The translations under genes were made by a program, and so were the position numbers. A model generated the notes under the pieces. The model worked only from the letters and a program-made list of their open reading frames with translations, was not told the DNA's origin and did no database searches. Shown here in pieces: positions 61,370 to 64,000 of a DNA stretch of 64,000 bases. Source of the stretch: Novosphingobium mathurense (GTDB taxonomy: Bacteria > Pseudomonadota > Alphaproteobacteria > Sphingomonadales > Sphingomonadaceae). Each line of letters begins with the position of its first letter. Position 1 is the first letter of the stretch. The stretch is from contig NZ_FVZE01000002.1 in assembly GCF_900168325.1 (NCBI RefSeq), positions 124,001 through 188,000 on the forward strand, given 5' to 3'.

Positions 61370-62239
61370 TCAGCGCGAGGGCACCGGCTTCTCGCCCGAA
61401 TAGTCATAGAAGCCCTTGCCGGACTTGCGGCCGTACCAGCCTGCCTCGACGTATTTCTGCAGCAGCGGGGCAGGGCGGTACTTGGGATCGCCGGTGGTCG
61501 CGTGGAACACCTTCATGATCTCGTAGAGCGTGTCGAGACCGACGAAGTCGGCGAGAGTCAGCGGACCCATGGGATGGTTGAGGCCGATCCTGCAGCCCGC
61601 GTCGATGTCCTCGACCGAGCCGAGGCCCTCTCCGAGCACGAAGATCGCCTCATTGATCATGGGGCACAGGATGCGGTTGACGACGAAGCCCGGCGCGTCG
61701 CCGGCAAGAACCACGGTCTTGCCCAGCTTCTCGCCGAAAGCCTGCATGCGATCGGTGGTGTCCTGCGAGGTGGCAAGGCCGGGGATCACCTCGACGAGAC
61801 CCATGACCGGGACCGGGTTGAAGAAGTGCAGGCCGCAGAAGCGGGTCGGGTCGGGCGACTGCGCCGCCATGCGGGTGATCGGGATCGAACTGGTGTTGGA
61901 GGCCATGATCGCGCCGTCCTTCAGCACCTTACCGGCGGCTTCGAAGATCTTGGCCTTGATGTCTTCGCGCTCGGTCGCGGCCTCGATGATGAGGTCGCAG
62001 TCCGACATCGCGGCATAGTCGGCAACCGGGGTGATGCGCGCCAGCAGGGCGTCGGCGTCCGCCTGCGTCATCTTCTCCTTGGCGACGAGCCGGGACAGGC
62101 CCTTGGCGATGCCCGCCTTGCCCTTCTCGGCATTTTCGAGCGAAATGTCGGCAAGGATGACGTCCATGCCCTTGCTCGCAACGGTCTGGGCGATGCCCGA
62201 ACCCATGATACCTGCACCGATGATACCGACTGACTGCAC
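61370..62239 (-). CDS. hbd: 3-hydroxybutyryl-CoA dehydrogenase
   Basis: NAD(P)-dependent oxidoreductase between acetoacetyl-CoA and (S)-3-hydroxybutyryl-CoA. The 289 residues start at a GTG (62239) with AGGAG 8 nt upstream; the Rossmann loop [14 protein letters not shown] is at the N terminus. Catalytic residues fit [18 protein letters not shown] (His), and [21 protein letters not shown] is in the helical dimer domain. The long frame upstream has no similarity. The related phbB (R-specific) lies 32 kb away. Confidence 0.93.
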   Translation of the reverse strand: MQSVGIIGAGIMGSGIAQTVASKGMDVILADISLENAEKGKAGIAKGLSRLVAKEKMTQADADALLARITPVADYAAMSDCDLIIEAATEREDIKAKIFEAAGKVLKDGAIMASNTSSIPITRMAAQSPDPTRFCGLHFFNPVPVMGLVEVIPGLATSQDTTDRMQAFGEKLGKTVVLAGDAPGFVVNRILCPMINEAIFVLGEGLGSVEDIDAGCRIGLNHPMGPLTLADFVGLDTLYEIMKVFHATTGDPKYRPAPLLQKYVEAGWYGRKSGKGFYDYSGEKPVPSR

Positions 62240-62325
62240 CGCATGTCTCCTCTGATGGTCCCAATTTGGCGGTTGCCTAGCGGGATTGTCGCTCAGAAGG
62301 AACCTAGTCTTGGGATTAGCCGCGC

Positions 62326-62895
62326 CTAGCGGTTCTGGCCGGGAACCCACAGCACGTCGTCGGCGCCGTTGGCGTTCACTGCCCGGGCAAGGACGAAGAG
62401 ATAGTCGCTCAACCGGTTGATATAGGCCAGTGCCGCGGGGTTGGCAGGCTGCGCCGATGCGAGCGCGGTGGCCCGGCGCTCTGCCGCTCTGGCCGATGCA
62501 CGCGCGATGTGGACCCGCGCTGCGGCTTCGCTGCCGCCGGGCAGGATGAAGCTCTTCAGCGGAGCGATATTTTCGTTGATGGCGTCGATCTGCCGTTCGA
62601 GCCATTCGACTTGCGAAGGCACGATGCGCAGCGTCATCTCGTTGGGGGTGAAGTCTTCCCCGGGGGTGGCAAGGTCGGCGCCCAGGTCGAACAGGTCGTT
62701 CTGGATCCGGGTCAGAACCGAGGCATGCGGCGTATCGCCCAGGGCGCATACGGCAAGGCCGATGGCGCAGTTGGCTTCGTCCACCGCGCCGATCGCTTCC
62801 ATGCGCGCCGCATGCTTGGGCAGCCGCGACCCGTCGGCGAGGCCGGTAGTGCCGTCATCGCCGGTGCGGGTGTAGATCCGGTTGAGCCTGACCAA
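62326..62895 (-). CDS. Cob(I)alamin adenosyltransferase, PduO type
   Basis: Attaches adenosyl to cobalamin from ATP. The 189 residues carry [14 protein letters not shown] at the N terminus (ATP-binding), [11 protein letters not shown], and the C-terminal [11 protein letters not shown] and [17 protein letters not shown] block ([14 protein letters not shown]), the PduO signature. It follows the HIG1-domain gene by 16 bp and precedes hbd by 86 bp on the same strand. Confidence 0.93.
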   Translation of the reverse strand: MVRLNRIYTRTGDDGTTGLADGSRLPKHAARMEAIGAVDEANCAIGLAVCALGDTPHASVLTRIQNDLFDLGADLATPGEDFTPNEMTLRIVPSQVEWLERQIDAINENIAPLKSFILPGGSEAAARVHIARASARAAERRATALASAQPANPAALAYINRLSDYLFVLARAVNANGADDVLWVPGQNR

Positions 62896-62911
62896 GGTCT
62901 TCGGACGGTTC

Positions 62912-63145
62912 TTAGCGCGCCATCGCCAGCAGCAGGGCGCAGACGAGGACCGCGGCCGCCTGGTACTTGATGCGGTTGAACATCATCTTGTTCTGCAACA
63001 GCTGGTTCGGTGTCGCTCCGACCGCGTCCGGGTCGCGGTTGAGGTCTTCCTTCGTGCTGTTGATGAACGCGACGATGCCGCGCACCAGGCTGACGACGAC
63101 CATGATCATCAGCACGATGATGATGGGGACAAGAATATAGCTCAT
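62912..63145 (-). CDS. HIG1-domain (hypoxia-induced type) small membrane protein
   Basis: 77-residue, two-helix protein with helices at about 4-27 and 62-75. The NQLLQNKMMFNRIKYQAAAVLV segment resembles the conserved part of HIG1/RCF1 proteins that act with cytochrome oxidase. Its ATG overlaps the gluQRS stop by 4 bp (ATGA), so the two are co-translated. The assignment is by motif only. Confidence 0.8.
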   Translation of the reverse strand: MSYILVPIIIVLMIMVVVSLVRGIVAFINSTKEDLNRDPDAVGATPNQLLQNKMMFNRIKYQAAAVLVCALLLAMAR

Positions 63146-63987
63146 GACTCGCTATCTAGGCCTGCGGAGAGCGAAATACCAGCAGGGAACCTGTGGGCGC
63201 GCAAGGCATCGGCCAGGGCGCGGCCATCTTCGCCCGCCCGTCGGCGGTCACCCAGCGACGGCGATCCGCGCCGCTTGGCAAGCTTCCTGCCGTCGGGCTC
63301 GACCAGCAGGGCATGGTGGTGCCAGGACGGAACCTTCAGTCCCAGCAGCGCCTGCAGCAAGCGGTGGACGTGGCTCGCCGCGAACAGGTCCGCGCCGCGC
63401 GTGACGAGCGTGATGCCGTCCGCCGCATCGTCGAGCGTGGCGGCGAGGTGATAGCTCGCGGGCAGGTCCTTGCGCAGCAGGACGACGTCGCCGAACCTTT
63501 CGGGCCGTGCTTCCTGCGCGCCCGCCGGTTCGTCGATCCAGGTGAGCGGGCCGGCCAACGCGCTGGCCCGGGCCATGTCGATCCGCCAGGCCGCGCCGTG
63601 CGGATCCACCGCGCGGGAACGGCAGGTCCCGGGATAGATCGGGCCGTCCGGCCCAACATCCGTGGCGGCGGCTGCGATCTCGGCCCGGGTGCAGCGGCAC
63701 GGATAGAGCAGGCCCATGCGCCTGAGCGCCTCGCCGGCCTCAGAATAGCGATCGAGTCGACGGGACTGGTACACGACCTCGCCGTCCCACGGCAGCCCGA
63801 GCCATTCGAGGTCGCGGAAGAACTCGTCGACGAATTCGGGGCGGCTGCGGGCACCGTCGATGTCCTCGATCCGCAGCAGGAATTCGCCGCCCCTTTCGCG
63901 CGCAAGGTCATGGGCGACCACGGCGGCAAAGGCGTGGCCCAGATGGAGTGGGCCGTTGGGACTGGGGGCAAAGCGCGTGCGGACCAT
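63142..63987 (-). CDS. gluQ: Glutamyl-Q tRNA(Asp) synthetase
   Basis: Truncated glutamyl-tRNA synthetase paralogue that glutamylates queuosine at position 34 of tRNA-Asp. The 281 residues have no anticodon-binding domain, as expected. HIGH reads HLGH (15-18), the zinc site is YPCRCTR...YPGTC, and the KMSKS place reads KLAKR, with Ala at the middle position. An ATG at 63987 starts RFAPSPNGPLHLGH, so the gene is complete within the window. It overlaps the HIG1 gene by 4 bp. Confidence 0.92.
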   Translation of the reverse strand: MVRTRFAPSPNGPLHLGHAFAAVVAHDLARERGGEFLLRIEDIDGARSRPEFVDEFFRDLEWLGLPWDGEVVYQSRRLDRYSEAGEALRRMGLLYPCRCTRAEIAAAATDVGPDGPIYPGTCRSRAVDPHGAAWRIDMARASALAGPLTWIDEPAGAQEARPERFGDVVLLRKDLPASYHLAATLDDAADGITLVTRGADLFAASHVHRLLQALLGLKVPSWHHHALLVEPDGRKLAKRRGSPSLGDRRRAGEDGRALADALRAHRFPAGISLSAGLDSES

Positions 63988-64000
63988 TGCGCAGGATGTC

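Overview
The window is about 64 kb of GC-rich, gene-dense chromosome from an alphaproteobacterium. The gene set points to the order Sphingomonadales, most likely Novosphingobium or a close relative. Supporting signs are a CtrA cell-cycle regulator ending in Ala-Ala, a large TonB-dependent receptor paired with a beta-propeller phytase, exosortase-A-type exopolysaccharide genes, two promoters matching the EcfG general-stress consensus, and several small proteins typical of sphingomonads. I see no insertion sequence, prophage, CRISPR array, rRNA operon or replication origin. One tRNA gene (Thr, GGT anticodon) is present.

Layout. 1-12.5 kb: the 3' part of a serine hydrolase, a CDF metal exporter, pdxH, a DnaJ-type chaperone, a YihY/BrkB protein coupled to fabI, then a minus-strand run (coq7, dsbB, C-terminal processing protease, EnvC-like factor) and a stress-promoter OmpA-like lipoprotein. 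12.6-20.7 kb: a long minus-strand run gpmA-purE-purK-folA-ribF-ileS-lspA-DUF3035 lipoprotein. 20.8-25.7 kb: tRNA-Thr, then a TonB-dependent receptor overlapping a lipoprotein phytase by one base, preceded by a four-fold 11-bp-period PHO-box-like array, then a lytic transglycosylase. 25.8-31.4 kb: galU, murA, small proteins, phbB, an outer-membrane protein and a DUF3576 lipoprotein. 31.4-39.7 kb: leuS-lptE-holA, chained by 4-bp overlaps, then a polyprenyl-phosphate sugar transferase, rnd-lptC-lptA, and ung. 39.9-46 kb: gltB-gltD (NADPH-type GOGAT). 46.3-53.6 kb: an exopolysaccharide pair of divergent units (glycosyltransferase plus a 724-residue acidic membrane protein; a 62-residue membrane protein coupled to an O-ligase), then ctrA and a PepSY protein. 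53.6-64 kb: lrgA-lrgB, trmB, maeB, mutS, an EcfG-promoter small protein, hbd, a PduO-type adenosyltransferase, a HIG1-domain protein and gluQRS.

Most of the window is housekeeping. Three things stand out. First, a phytate-scavenging unit whose promoter carries what reads as a PhoB-binding array. Second, an envelope theme: LPS transport genes (lptE, lptC, lptA), peptidoglycan genes (murA, lytic transglycosylase, EnvC), and a split exopolysaccharide locus that sits beside ctrA and carries a CtrA-like site. Third, RNA or DNA symmetry elements not explained by genes: a perfect 15-bp hairpin abutting the leuS ribosome-binding site, and an 11-bp inverted repeat that brackets a promoter-like sequence.

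Start codons were chosen by signal peptides, ribosome-binding sites and overlaps; several genes use GTG or TTG. All functions rest on motif reading by eye, with no database search.
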